A stretch of DNA of 46,712 nucleotides from Opitutia bacterium UBA7876 (GCA_002500665.1 DLRY01000078.1:1-46712); one strand, 5' to 3'. Numbered from the stretch's first letter, positions 1-9,384 are shown. The notes: generated by a model from the sequence alone, not told the origin. Made by a program: numbers and translations.

Positions 1-101
1 GGACCTTGTTTGCGATGGCGGCCTTTATGAAAAGTTGCTTCCGTTCCCTCAAAACTGGTTCGACTTAAGCCTCTTCCTGCTTCATTCTTTCTATTGTGCT
101 C

Positions 102-2783
102 ATGGCCCTGAAAGATTACTTGGGAAGCCTCCTCTTTCCTTGCCTCCTTTTCTTCCCTCTTGACCGGGAGACTTTTGCCGACCGTACCGAAAAGGAAGCC
201 TGGTGGTCCCGGACGCCCCTGCATTCGCCCCCGGTACCCCCCGCCCATCCCATGGCGAGAAACGAGATAGACCGATTTATTCTCGAGGAACTCCGGGCAA
301 GGGACCTTCAGCCTTCCGGGCAGGCTTCCCCCTTGGCCTTGGTTCGTCGCTTGACCTTCGACTTGACCGGCCTTCCGCCTGCCCCTCATGAGATCGACGC
401 GTTTTTATCTCAATATGCAAAAGATCCCGACCGAGCCTACGAGGAACTGGTCGATCGTTTGCTTGCCTCCCCCCGCTATGGGGAACGTTTTGCCCGCCAT
501 TGGCTCGACGTGGCCAAGTACGCCGATACCTGCGGGTACGACAAGGACAAGCTCCGTCCCAATGCCTGGCCCTATCGCGACTACGTCATACGTTCCTTCA
601 ACGAGGACAAGCCCTATGAGCAGTTCGTAAAGGAACAAGTTGCGGGCGACGCTCTCTTTCCCGGTCAACCCGATGGTATCCTCGGACTCGGCTTTCTCGC
701 CGCGGGGCCGTGGGATTTCATTGGGCATGCTGAGGTGCCCGAATCGAAAATCGACGGGAAGGTAGCCCGCAACCTCGACCGGGACGACATGGTATCGAAC
801 GTTTTCAATACCTTTTGCGCGGTGACCATCCAGTGCGCCCGTTGCCACGAGCACAAGGGCGATCCCATCGGGCAAAAACATTATTACAGCCTGCAGTCGA
901 TCTTTGCCGCAGTGGACAAAGCGGACCGGGAGTTCGTGGTGTCCCCGGAGACGGTGCGCCAAAAAACCGATCTTGAGGCGCGCATCAAGACCTTGGGAGA
1001 CAAGATTTCCAAAGCCGAGGCTACCCTCAGGGCCAAGGGTGGGGAGCGCTTGTCCAAATTGGACAAGCAAATCTCGCAGTTACAGAAGGAGGACGGTCGG
1101 GTGGTCAAGGGTCCTGAACACGGATACCACAGTGCCATCGTGAAGGCTCCCGGGGAAAGGAAGTGGGTGCAGGTCGACTTGGGCGCCAAGCTGGAACTTC
1201 GTAAGGTCGTCCTCCATGCCTCGCACGACAACCACAACGGCATAGGCGCCGGCTTCGGATTCCCCGTCCGCTTTAAGGTCATCGCCTCGAACCGGGAGGA
1301 TTTTTCACGCTCGCAGGTTCTGGTCGATCGTTCCATGGAGGACTTCGTCAACCCCGGCCTGCTTCCCGTCGAGTTGTCCGTTCGTTCATCCGCCCGGTTT
1401 TTGCGTATCGAGGCAACCCGGCTCGCCAAGCGCTCCAACGATTACATCTTCGCCCTCGATGAGCTGCGGGTTCTGGACGAAGAGGGGCTGAACTTGGCCG
1501 AAAAAAAGAAGGTCGGCGCGCTGGACAGCATCGAGGCTCCGAACCGTTGGACCAAGGCGAACCTGACCGACGGCAAGTGGGCGAAGGGCGAGACCCCCGC
1601 CAGTCAAGCAAAGCTCGCCGAACTGAAAGCCGAGCGCAAGGCTTTCCTCGGCTCGCTCGGCTCCCCGCAGCAAAGGGAATCGATCGAAAGGGACAAGGAG
1701 CAATTGAGCCAGGCGCGAAAGAAGCTGGCTGGCTTTCCCAAGGGTGACATGGTCTACGCCGCCGCCACCCATTTCAAGCCAAGGGGGAATTTCAAGCCGA
1801 CCAACGGCAAGCCTAGGATGATCCGCGTCCTTCACCGGGGTGAGGTAACCCAACTCGGGGATGAGGTGAAGCCCGGCGCCTTTCCTCTTTTCGGCGACGA
1901 ACCGTGGGAGTTCGAATTGCCCGAGGAGCATGATGAGTCCGAGCGCAGGGCCGCCCTCGCCGAGTGGATTGTCCGCAAGGATCATCCGCTCACTTGGCGG
2001 GCCATCGTCAACCGGGTCTGGCAATGGCATTTCGGAGAGCCCATCGTAGGATCGCCCAATGATTTCGGCCCGCTCGGGCAAACCCCCACCCACCCGGAAC
2101 TGCTCGACTGGCTGGCCGTCCGCTTTCGTGACTCCGGCGGGTCCTTCAAAAAGCTTCACAAGCTCATGGTGATGAGCGCAACCTACCGGCAATCCTCTCT
2201 TGGGGACTTGGCCAAGGCCAAGGTGGACTCGGGCAATCAATTTCTCTGGCGGATGAACCGCAGGAAGCTATCGGCGGAGGAGATCCGGGACTCCGTGCTC
2301 GCGGTCAGTGGAAAACTGAACCTGGAGATGGGCGGCCCCGGGTATTATCTCTTTGCCCTCGAGAAAACCGCTCATTCGCCTCATTACGAATATCATAAGT
2401 TCGATCCTGAGGACGTAAGGAGCCACCGCCGTTCCGTCTATCGCTTCATCGTCCGTTCCCAGCCCAATCCCTTCATGACCACCCTGGACTGCGCAGATTC
2501 CTCCCAGAGTACGCCGAAGCGCAACGAGACCCTCACGGCCCTGCAGGCTCTCAGCCTGCTCAACAACAAGTTCAGCCTAACGATGGCCCGTCACTTCGCC
2601 TCCCGTCTGGAGAAGGAAGCAAAAGATTTGCCTTCCCGCGTCCGTTTGGGCCACAAGCTCGTGACGGGGCGCTATCCGAATGGGGACGAACGGAAATTAC
2701 TGGTTTCCTATGGGGGCAAGCATGGCCTGCAAAACCTTTGCCGGGCCCTTTACAACCTTTCGGAGTTTTCCTACCTCGACTAA
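102..2783 (+). CDS. DUF1549/DUF1553 secreted protein with discoidin-like insert
   Basis: Extracytoplasmic protein of the PVC PSCyt2/PSD1 type; its biochemical role is unknown. A hydrophobic N-terminus suggests Sec export. DUF1549 spans roughly residues 50-280 and carries the family C-A-R-C-H motif (C245, C248, H249), a possible c-type haem site. A coiled-coil-like stretch (about 285-330) leads into a discoidin-like F5/8 type C segment (about 330-460, W-V-Q-V-D-L-G-A-K), a candidate glycan-binding module. A second charged helical stretch follows (about 500-545), then DUF1553 from about 615 to the C-terminus. Unlike its homologue at 4295 it has no N-terminal PSCyt1 haem domain. An in-frame GTG at 96 is an alternative start; neither start has a ribosome-binding site. 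The DUF1501 gene follows after one base, so the two are almost certainly co-transcribed. Family assignment is firm, function is not. Confidence 0.9.
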   Translation: MALKDYLGSLLFPCLLFFPLDRETFADRTEKEAWWSRTPLHSPPVPPAHPMARNEIDRFILEELRARDLQPSGQASPLALVRRLTFDLTGLPPAPHEIDAFLSQYAKDPDRAYEELVDRLLASPRYGERFARHWLDVAKYADTCGYDKDKLRPNAWPYRDYVIRSFNEDKPYEQFVKEQVAGDALFPGQPDGILGLGFLAAGPWDFIGHAEVPESKIDGKVARNLDRDDMVSNVFNTFCAVTIQCARCHEHKGDPIGQKHYYSLQSIFAAVDKADREFVVSPETVRQKTDLEARIKTLGDKISKAEATLRAKGGERLSKLDKQISQLQKEDGRVVKGPEHGYHSAIVKAPGERKWVQVDLGAKLELRKVVLHASHDNHNGIGAGFGFPVRFKVIASNREDFSRSQVLVDRSMEDFVNPGLLPVELSVRSSARFLRIEATRLAKRSNDYIFALDELRVLDEEGLNLAEKKKVGALDSIEAPNRWTKANLTDGKWAKGETPASQAKLAELKAERKAFLGSLGSPQQRESIERDKEQLSQARKKLAGFPKGDMVYAAATHFKPRGNFKPTNGKPRMIRVLHRGEVTQLGDEVKPGAFPLFGDEPWEFELPEEHDESERRAALAEWIVRKDHPLTWRAIVNRVWQWHFGEPIVGSPNDFGPLGQTPTHPELLDWLAVRFRDSGGSFKKLHKLMVMSATYRQSSLGDLAKAKVDSGNQFLWRMNRRKLSAEEIRDSVLAVSGKLNLEMGGPGYYLFALEKTAHSPHYEYHKFDPEDVRSHRRSVYRFIVRSQPNPFMTTLDCADSSQSTPKRNETLTALQALSLLNNKFSLTMARHFASRLEKEAKDLPSRVRLGHKLVTGRYPNGDERKLLVSYGGKHGLQNLCRALYNLSEFSYLD

Positions 2784-2784
2784 A

Positions 2785-4233
2785 ATGAACCCGATGGCAA
2801 GCAGAAGGGATTTTCTCAAGCAGGGCAGCATTGGGGGCCTGGCACTCGCATCGATGTTGGCCCGCGAGCCTCTCTTGGGCTCGGGCGCTCCCTCCTCCGA
2901 TCTTCATCATCCACCCCGGGCCAAGCGGGTCATTCAGTTGTTCATGGCGGGGGCGGCCAGCCACTTGGACATGTTCGACTTCAAGCCTGAACTGGTCAAG
3001 CGCCACGGGGAGAAGTCGGACTTTGGTGAGCACGTCGAGGCCTTTCAAAACGGCCTCGGCCCGTGGATGAAGTCGCCCTTCGATTTCAAACGGCACGGTG
3101 CCTGCGGAAAACTGATGAGCGAGATCGTGGAGCCGCTGGGCGAAGTGGTGGACGATATCTCCTTCATTCACAACGTAGTGGGCAAGTCGGGCGTCCATAG
3201 CCAGGCCACCTACCTTCAGGCCACCGGCTTTCAGTTCCCGGGGTTCCCGGGGGCCGGATCCTGGGTCAGTTATGGCTTGGGTTCGGAGAACGAGGACCTG
3301 CCTTCCTTCGTGGTTCTTCCGGACCATCGCGGGTTCGCTTCCAACGGGCCCAAGAACTGGGGCTCGGCCTTTTTGCCCACCCACACCCAGGGCACGACCA
3401 TCTTTCCCCAGCGGGCAAACCCCATCGAGGACCTGCATCCCCAGGCCGATTACGTTACGGACGAGAGCCATGGGGAGGGAATCGATCTGGTCAATCGTCT
3501 CAACCGCATGCACCAGCGCTCCAGGCCCATGGATCCCCGCCTCGATTCGCGTATCCGCAGCTACGAGCTGGCCGCCAAGCTCCAGCTTTCCGCCACCCGG
3601 GCCCTTGATCTTTCGGATGAGCCCGCCTACGTCCATAAGATGTACGGTTTGGAAAACGCGGGCAAGAAATACCCCAAGAACATCAACCCCGAGGAGGAGA
3701 CCGAATACTTCGGCAGGAAGTGCCTGATTGCCCGCAGGCTTATCGAGCGTGGCGTGCGCTTCGTTCAGATCTGGAGCGGAAACGACAACAGTTTCCCGAG
3801 GCGCAACTGGGACAGCCATGAGGACATGACCCGGGATCATCCCTCCCTCTCCCTCGGCATGGCCCGTGGCACGGCCGCCTTGATCAAGGACTTGAAGCAG
3901 CGCGGCTTGCTCGAGGATACCATCATCCACTGGACCACTGAGTTCGGGAGGATGCCCAGCAGCCAGAAGGGCAAGGGACGCGATCACAATCCTTTCGTCT
4001 TCACCAACTGGTTTGCCGGCGGTGGGTTCAAGGGCGGAAGGACCCATGGGGAGAGCGACCAGTGGGGCTACAAGCCCCTTGACCGCAAGAACCCCACCCT
4101 GGTCTACGATACCTACGCCACCATGCTCCACCAATTGGGCCTGGACCACGAGCGCCTCACCGTCCGCCACAATTCCATCGACCGGCGCCTCACCGACGTG
4201 CACGGTCACGTGATCAAGGAAATCATCAGCTGA
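2785..4233 (+). CDS. DUF1501 family protein, Tat-exported
   Basis: 482-residue DUF1501 protein. From memory, this family is related to the alkaline-phosphatase/sulfatase fold, but no reaction has been assigned that I know of. The start at 2785 is chosen because it puts the twin-arginine signal S-R-R-D-F-L-K at residues 6-12, followed by a hydrophobic stretch; the frame stays open further upstream but lies inside the preceding gene. Family landmarks are H-L-D-M-F-D-F near residue 52, E-F-G-R at 386-389 and G-R-D-H-N-P at 398-403, followed by a glycine-rich A-G-G-G segment. It begins one base after the DUF1549/DUF1553 stop, the standard pairing in Planctomycetota and Verrucomicrobiota, which suggests the two proteins work together outside the cytoplasm. 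Folding before Tat export hints at a cofactor or metal loaded in the cytoplasm (inference). Confidence 0.92.
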   Translation: MNPMASRRDFLKQGSIGGLALASMLAREPLLGSGAPSSDLHHPPRAKRVIQLFMAGAASHLDMFDFKPELVKRHGEKSDFGEHVEAFQNGLGPWMKSPFDFKRHGACGKLMSEIVEPLGEVVDDISFIHNVVGKSGVHSQATYLQATGFQFPGFPGAGSWVSYGLGSENEDLPSFVVLPDHRGFASNGPKNWGSAFLPTHTQGTTIFPQRANPIEDLHPQADYVTDESHGEGIDLVNRLNRMHQRSRPMDPRLDSRIRSYELAAKLQLSATRALDLSDEPAYVHKMYGLENAGKKYPKNINPEEETEYFGRKCLIARRLIERGVRFVQIWSGNDNSFPRRNWDSHEDMTRDHPSLSLGMARGTAALIKDLKQRGLLEDTIIHWTTEFGRMPSSQKGKGRDHNPFVFTNWFAGGGFKGGRTHGESDQWGYKPLDRKNPTLVYDTYATMLHQLGLDHERLTVRHNSIDRRLTDVHGHVIKEIIS

Positions 4234-4294
4234 ATTTGGGGTATCCCTGATTTTCCTTTTGCTGAAAGTTCGGGCCTTGGTTACAAATGAATAT

Positions 4295-6571
4295 ATGTTT
4301 TTGCGTCTTCTGATCCTCTCTCTGGGCCTTTTTTCTTATGGGCTGCTGAGGGCTGGGGACTTGTCTTTCACTCAAGATATAAGGCCCTTGTTGTCGGATG
4401 CATGTTTTCATTGCCACGGGCCCGATTCCAAAGCCCGCGAGGGAAAGCTCCGTCTGGACGACAGGGCTTCCGCCATCAAGTCGGGCATCCTGAGCAATGG
4501 CGAAATGATCGTGCGCTTGCTTAGCAAGGACCCCGAGGAAAGGATGCCGCCACCAAATTCCAAGCGCGTCCTCAGATCGCAGGACCGGGCCAAGCTTGTT
4601 CAATGGTTGAAGGCAGGGGCGGAGTGGCCGGAGGACGACAGGCACTGGGCCTTCGTTCCGCCCGTGAAGCCGGCTGCGCCCAAAGTGGAGGACAAAAAAT
4701 GGGCGAGGGGAGCGATCGACCGTTTCATTCTCGCCCGTCTCGAGGAGGAAGGTCTCAAACCTTCCCCGGAAGCCGACAAGCACACCTTGCTGAGGCGCGT
4801 CACTTTTGATCTTACCGGGATCCCCCCATCACCCGAGGAGATCGATGACTTTCTAGCCGACCAATCGGAGGATGCCTACGAAAAGGTGGTGGATCGTCTT
4901 CTTTCCTCTCCTCACTACGGGGAACAGGTGGCTTCTTATTGGCTGGATGCGGCCCGTTATGCCGATACCGACGGGTACCAGAACGACCGGATCCGCTACA
5001 TGTGGGTTTGGCGGGACTGGGTGATCCGGGCCCTCAACGACAACATGCCCTTCGACCGCTTCATCCTAGAGCAGATGGCGGGCGACCTTCTTGCCGACCG
5101 GAACTTCATGACCCAGGTAGCCTCCGGCTATAACCGAAACCACCGGATCAATTCGGAAGGCGGATCGATCCCCGACGAATGGATCGTGGAATACGTGGCC
5201 GACCGGGTCGAGACCCTCGGAACGACTTTTCTCGGCCTGACCATGAATTGCGCGAGATGCCACGACCACAAGTACGACGCGGTTTCCCAGGAGGACTTTT
5301 ATTCCCTCTTTGCTTTCTTCAACGGGATCGACGAGGCGGGTCTGGGCCCGAACAACGGGAATAGCCCGCCCTTCATTCCCGTTCCCAAGAGCTGGCCCGA
5401 GCTCAAGCCTGCCGAGAACAAGTTCGTGGTGCCTGCAAAGATGCAGATCAAGGTGGTGCAGACTTCCGTCCCCCGCCCCCAGTCCGGCGGGGCAAACACG
5501 GTCATGGTGATGCACGAACTCCCCAAACCACGGCCCACCTACGTTCTTGATCGCGGGCTCTACGACCGACCGGACAAGGCCCGCAAGCTTCAGCCAGCCG
5601 TTCCCGAAGTGATCGGGGGCTGGAAAAAGGAATGGCCGGTCAACCGGATCGGGTTGGCCAAGTGGTTGACCGATCCCGCTCACCCTCTCACCGCCCGGGT
5701 CACCGTCAACCGGATTTGGCAAAGGTTGTTCGGCCTGGGCTTGGTCAAGACCTCGGAAAATTTCGGCGTGCAGGGCGAGCACCCGAGCCATCCGAAATTA
5801 CTCGATTGGCTGGCCACCGAATTCATCCGCGGCGGATGGGATCTAAAGGCAACCTACAAGATGCTCGTGACCTCGGCGACCTACCGCCAATCCTCGGTGG
5901 GTCATTCGGATTCGGATCCCGATAATCGGCTCTTGTCCAGGGGGCCGAGGCGCCGCCTTCCGGCCTATGCCATCCGTGACTCCGCCTTGGTCTCGTCCGG
6001 TTTGCTGGTACCCGAGATCGGAGGTCCTTCCGTCCGCCCCTACATGCCGCCCCGCATCTGGAGATCGATTTCCAACAACAGCTATAAGCAGGACAAGGGA
6101 GACAAGCTTTACCGCAGAAGCCTTTACACCTATTGGCGCCGCACCATTCCGCCCCCCACCATGCTCACCTTCAACGCTGCCGAGCGCGAAGTATGCATAG
6201 TCCGCAAGGACCAGACCATTACCCCTCTTCAGGCCCTTACCCTGATGAACAACGTAACGTTTGTGGAGTCCGCCCGCCACTTGGCCGAGCGGGTCATGAC
6301 TCAGGAAGACCTGACAAGTGAGGATGAACGCATCACCTATGCCTTCAAGGCGATCCTGAGCCGCCCGCCATCGAGCAGGGAACTCGCTCTCCTGAAGGAA
6401 GACTTTCTCCATCATGAGGAAATCTTCTCCAAAAACCCCCAAGCCGTCGGGCAATTGCTCAAGGTAGGCGAGAAACCCAATGACTCAAAGCTTCCTTCGG
6501 CTGTCTTGGCGGCCTATGCCCTGGTTGCCTCCACCATCCTTAACCTGGACGAGGCCATTTCCCTGAATTGA
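4295..6571 (+). CDS. PSCyt1-DUF1549-DUF1553 cytochrome-type protein
   Basis: 758 residues with the full domain set of the family. After a Sec signal (residues 1-20) comes PSCyt1, a small cytochrome-c-like domain with haem motif C37-F-H-C40-H41 and a probable distal methionine in E-R-M-P-P-P (M84). DUF1549 follows (about 140-350) with its internal C-A-R-C-H (C319, C322, H323), and DUF1553 occupies about 475-750. ATG 4295 is preferred over an in-frame TTG at 4259 because it places the signal peptide at the very N-terminus. The next gene, a DUF1501 protein, begins four bases after the stop, so this repeats the 102-4233 pair. The haem motif points to electron transfer in the periplasm; substrate and partner are unknown. 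Confidence 0.93.
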   Translation: MFLRLLILSLGLFSYGLLRAGDLSFTQDIRPLLSDACFHCHGPDSKAREGKLRLDDRASAIKSGILSNGEMIVRLLSKDPEERMPPPNSKRVLRSQDRAKLVQWLKAGAEWPEDDRHWAFVPPVKPAAPKVEDKKWARGAIDRFILARLEEEGLKPSPEADKHTLLRRVTFDLTGIPPSPEEIDDFLADQSEDAYEKVVDRLLSSPHYGEQVASYWLDAARYADTDGYQNDRIRYMWVWRDWVIRALNDNMPFDRFILEQMAGDLLADRNFMTQVASGYNRNHRINSEGGSIPDEWIVEYVADRVETLGTTFLGLTMNCARCHDHKYDAVSQEDFYSLFAFFNGIDEAGLGPNNGNSPPFIPVPKSWPELKPAENKFVVPAKMQIKVVQTSVPRPQSGGANTVMVMHELPKPRPTYVLDRGLYDRPDKARKLQPAVPEVIGGWKKEWPVNRIGLAKWLTDPAHPLTARVTVNRIWQRLFGLGLVKTSENFGVQGEHPSHPKLLDWLATEFIRGGWDLKATYKMLVTSATYRQSSVGHSDSDPDNRLLSRGPRRRLPAYAIRDSALVSSGLLVPEIGGPSVRPYMPPRIWRSISNNSYKQDKGDKLYRRSLYTYWRRTIPPPTMLTFNAAEREVCIVRKDQTITPLQALTLMNNVTFVESARHLAERVMTQEDLTSEDERITYAFKAILSRPPSSRELALLKEDFLHHEEIFSKNPQAVGQLLKVGEKPNDSKLPSAVLAAYALVASTILNLDEAISLN

Positions 6572-6575
6572 AACC

Positions 6576-8030
6576 ATGAATTTCACACAAGCTTTATCCT
6601 TGGCTCACACCCGGCGCGCTTTCTTGGAAAAAACGACTCTCGGTCTGGGCTCCATCGCCTTGGCCGGGTTGTTGAGGGCGGAAGATGACAGGTTGCGTCC
6701 ACGCAATGCGGTGGGGGGCTTTGCCGATATGCCCCATCATCAACCCAAGGTGAAGCGGGTGATTTATCTTTTCCAGTCAGGCGGTCCGTCCCAGCATGAC
6801 CTTTTCGACTACAAGCCCAGGTTGCATGAGGAGTTCGGCAAGGAGGTGCCCAAGTCGGTCTATCCCGACGAGCGCAAGACCACCATGACGTCCGGTCAGT
6901 CGAGCTTTCCGGTTGCTCCCACCGCGTTGAAATTCAAAAGGCATGGGGCAAGCGGGATCGAGCTGGGAGAGACCATGCCCCATCTTGCCAAGGTGGTGGA
7001 TGACGTTTGCGTGATCAAGTCCATGCACGGGGAAGCGATCAACCATGATCCGGCCGCGACCTGTTTCCAGACGGGTTCGGTCATTCCGGGGCGTCCAAGC
7101 ATCGGATCCTGGGTCAGTTACGGGCTTGGTTCCCATAATTCCGATCTTCCCGCCTACGTTGCCTTGACCTCCAACGGAACGGGCAAAAACGGCCAGCCCC
7201 TTTACGACAGGCTGTGGGGCTCCGGTTTCCTTCCCGGCCGTTTTCAGGGGGTCAAGTTCCGCGGGCAGGGCGATCCGATACTCGATCTCTACGACCCTGC
7301 CGGGGTTACCCGTTCCCAGCGCCGCCGGATGCTCGATACTTTGGGTAAACTCAACCAGGCCCAAGCCGAGCACTATGCCGACCCGGATATTCGTACCCGG
7401 ATCGCCCAGTACGAACTGGCTTACCGCATGCAGAGCAGCGTGCCCGAATTAATCGATTTTTCGAGTGAATCCAAAACGGTGGTTGATTCCTATGGTCCGG
7501 AAGTTCGCAAAGTGGGCAAGTACGCTTACAATTGCCTGCTCGCCCGACGCTTGGCGGAACGGGGCGTGCGCTTCATCCAGCTTTTCCATCGCGGCTGGGA
7601 TGCCCATGGGGGAGCCCCCGGGAACGTCCGCCGACAATGCAAGGATACCGATCAGCCCACGGCTGCTCTTCTCGCCGACCTTAAGCAGCGGGGCATGCTT
7701 GAGGACACCCTTGTCGTGTGGGGTGGCGAATTCGGGCGTACGGTCTATTGCCAGGGCAAGTTGACGAGGACCAATTACGGGCGCGATCATCACCCGAACT
7801 GTTTCACCTACTGGCTGGCTGGTGGAGGGGTAAAGGCCGGGTTCAGTTACGGACAAACCGACGACTATAGCGTGAACGTTGTCGAAAACCCCGTACACGT
7901 ACACGATTTGCAAGCCACCATTCTTCATTTGCTCGGGATCGACCATGAGCAATTGACTTACCGTTATCAGGGACGCTACTTTCGATTGACCGACGTGCAC
8001 GGCAAAGTCGTTCGCGACGTTCTCAGTTAG
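6576..8030 (+). CDS. DUF1501 family protein, Tat-exported
   Basis: 484-residue second DUF1501 protein, paralogous to the one at 2785 but clearly diverged. A Tat-like T-R-R-A-F-L-E-K at residues 12-19 precedes a hydrophobic segment ending near residue 35. Landmarks shared with its paralogue are a Q-H-D-L-F-D-Y segment near residue 73, an E-F-G-R motif near 385, G-R-D-H-H-P and A-G-G-G. It starts four bases after the PSCyt1/DUF1549/DUF1553 stop, so the two are co-transcribed. The divergence between the two pairs suggests different substrates rather than simple dosage. Function unknown; family assignment firm. Confidence 0.92.
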   Translation: MNFTQALSLAHTRRAFLEKTTLGLGSIALAGLLRAEDDRLRPRNAVGGFADMPHHQPKVKRVIYLFQSGGPSQHDLFDYKPRLHEEFGKEVPKSVYPDERKTTMTSGQSSFPVAPTALKFKRHGASGIELGETMPHLAKVVDDVCVIKSMHGEAINHDPAATCFQTGSVIPGRPSIGSWVSYGLGSHNSDLPAYVALTSNGTGKNGQPLYDRLWGSGFLPGRFQGVKFRGQGDPILDLYDPAGVTRSQRRRMLDTLGKLNQAQAEHYADPDIRTRIAQYELAYRMQSSVPELIDFSSESKTVVDSYGPEVRKVGKYAYNCLLARRLAERGVRFIQLFHRGWDAHGGAPGNVRRQCKDTDQPTAALLADLKQRGMLEDTLVVWGGEFGRTVYCQGKLTRTNYGRDHHPNCFTYWLAGGGVKAGFSYGQTDDYSVNVVENPVHVHDLQATILHLLGIDHEQLTYRYQGRYFRLTDVHGKVVRDVLS

Positions 8031-8074
8031 TCCGCTTTTTCCAACTCCAAATCCCCAAACCCGACAGCATACAG

Positions 8075-8695
8075 ATGAAAAATTACCGAAAACCATTCCT
8101 TGCCGCCCTGCTTGTTCTTTGTCCGTTTTTCCTTTTCGCGGCGAAACCCGTTTCCCTCTTCAACGGGAAGGACCTGACCGGATGGAAGGATGGCAACTAC
8201 GTAGTGGAGGACGGAGCAATCGTGTGCAAGGGAGGCAACCTCGTCACGGAAAAGCAATACGCCAACTACGTCTTCGAGTTCGAATTCCTTCTTCCGGCAG
8301 GCGGCAACAACGGGCTCGGCATTCACTACCCGGGCAAGGGCGGACCCTCCGGCACCGGCATGGAACTGCAAATTTTGGACAACAAGCACCCGAAATACGC
8401 CAAACTCGTCGATTCCCAGTATCATGGATCGCTTTACAAGCTCAAGGCGGCCAAGCGCGGACACCTCAAGCCTGCGGGCGAGTGGAACCGCCAGAAGGTC
8501 ACGGTCAACGGGCCGAGCGTCAAGGTCGTCTTGAACGGGGTGGAAATTCTCGATGCCAACTTGGACGAGATCAACAAGGAAAAGCCCAAGCACAACGGAG
8601 CCAAACGGCGCAGCGGGCACCTTTGCTTTTGCGGGCATGGATCGCCGGTCAAGTTCAAGAACATCACCATCCTCGAGCTGCCCGAGAGCAAATAG
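8075..8695 (+). CDS. DUF1080 (3-keto-disaccharide hydrolase family), copy 1
   Basis: 206-residue secreted protein with a signal peptide of about 22 residues followed directly by the DUF1080 fold, a concanavalin-like jelly roll. It opens with the typical F-N-G-K-D-L-T-G-W-K motif, has the core G-G-N-N-G-L-G-I-H-Y and G-M-E-L-Q-I-L-D-N, and ends with V-K-F-K-N-I-T-I-L-E-L. Characterised relatives hydrolyse 3-keto-glycosides, which are glycosides first oxidised at C3 of the sugar. No 3-dehydrogenase of the GFO/IDH/MocA family is visible in the window. It lies 44 bases after the DUF1501 gene and 68 bases before its own tandem copy. There is no clear ribosome-binding site. A purely carbohydrate-binding role is the main alternative. 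Confidence 0.9.
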   Translation: MKNYRKPFLAALLVLCPFFLFAAKPVSLFNGKDLTGWKDGNYVVEDGAIVCKGGNLVTEKQYANYVFEFEFLLPAGGNNGLGIHYPGKGGPSGTGMELQILDNKHPKYAKLVDSQYHGSLYKLKAAKRGHLKPAGEWNRQKVTVNGPSVKVVLNGVEILDANLDEINKEKPKHNGAKRRSGHLCFCGHGSPVKFKNITILELPESK

Positions 8696-8763
8696 TCCGG
8701 AGCATTCTCGCTCAGCCTGCAGTTTTTTAACGCCAAAACACTTCCGAACCCCATCACAATCAG

Positions 8764-9384
8764 ATGAAAAATTACCCAAAGTCACTCTTCGCTGTTTTGC
8801 TCGCAATCTTTCCCCTCATACTCTCGGCGGGCAAACCGGTTTCCCTCTTCAACGGGAAAGACCTGACCGGCTGGAAGAAGGGCAACTACGTCGTGGAGGA
8901 TGGAGTGCTCGTCTGCAAAGGTGGAAACCTGGTCACGGAAAAGGAATATTCAAATTACGTCTTCGAGTTTGAATTTCTTCTCCCGCCTGGCGGAAACAAT
9001 GGGTTGGGCGTTCACTATACGGGCAAGGGTGATGCCGCTTATACTGGAATGGAGCTACAGATCCTGGACAACTCACATGAGCGCTACGCCAAGCTCAAGG
9101 ACTATCAATACCATGGCTCGTTATACACTTTGAAGGCGGCCAAACGCGGACATCTCAAGCCAGTTGGCGAGTGGAATCGTCAAAAGGTCACGGTCAACGG
9201 ACCGAGCGTCAAGGTCGTCTTGAACGGGGTGGAAATTCTTGATGCCAACCTGGACGAGATCAATAAGGAGAAGCCCAATCACAAGGGGGCCAAGCGCCGG
9301 AGCGGTCATATCTGCTTTTGCGGGCACGGAGCGCCGGTCAAGTTCAGGAACATTACCATCCTCGAGCTTCCCCAGAGCAAATAG
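8764..9384 (+). CDS. DUF1080 (3-keto-disaccharide hydrolase family), copy 2
   Basis: Tandem paralogue of the gene at 8075 and exactly the same length (206 residues). By hand alignment about 37 residues differ, so roughly 80% identity. Changes concentrate in the signal peptide and in a loop around residues 86-94, plausibly near the ligand site. The block from about residue 135 to 175 is almost unchanged, and its DNA differs at only a handful of third positions. The family motifs are intact (F-N-G-K-D-L-T-G-W-K; G-N-N-G-L-G-V-H-Y; G-M-E-L-Q-I-L-D-N). It ends the plus-strand block and converges on the methyltransferase gene 38 bases away. Catalysis on 3-keto sugars is inferred from the family. 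Confidence 0.9.
   Translation: MKNYPKSLFAVLLAIFPLILSAGKPVSLFNGKDLTGWKKGNYVVEDGVLVCKGGNLVTEKEYSNYVFEFEFLLPPGGNNGLGVHYTGKGDAAYTGMELQILDNSHERYAKLKDYQYHGSLYTLKAAKRGHLKPVGEWNRQKVTVNGPSVKVVLNGVEILDANLDEINKEKPNHKGAKRRSGHICFCGHGAPVKFRNITILELPQSK

Larger units (their letters stand above)
8075..9384 (+). repeat. Tandem gene duplication (two DUF1080 copies)
   Basis: Two direct copies of a 621-base coding unit separated by 68 bases. The first 13 coding bases are identical, and the bases just before each start are loosely similar. Similarity is highest in the 3' third, where codons for residues of about 135-175 match almost base for base. No insertion-sequence ends or target duplications were seen, so unequal recombination or replication slippage is more likely than transposition. 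Confidence 0.85.

Noticed and set aside
1..68. Open frame from the left edge to a TAA at 66-68, possibly the end of an upstream gene
   Set aside because: Only about 22 codons are visible, with no recognisable motif; another frame is also open here, so the call cannot be supported.
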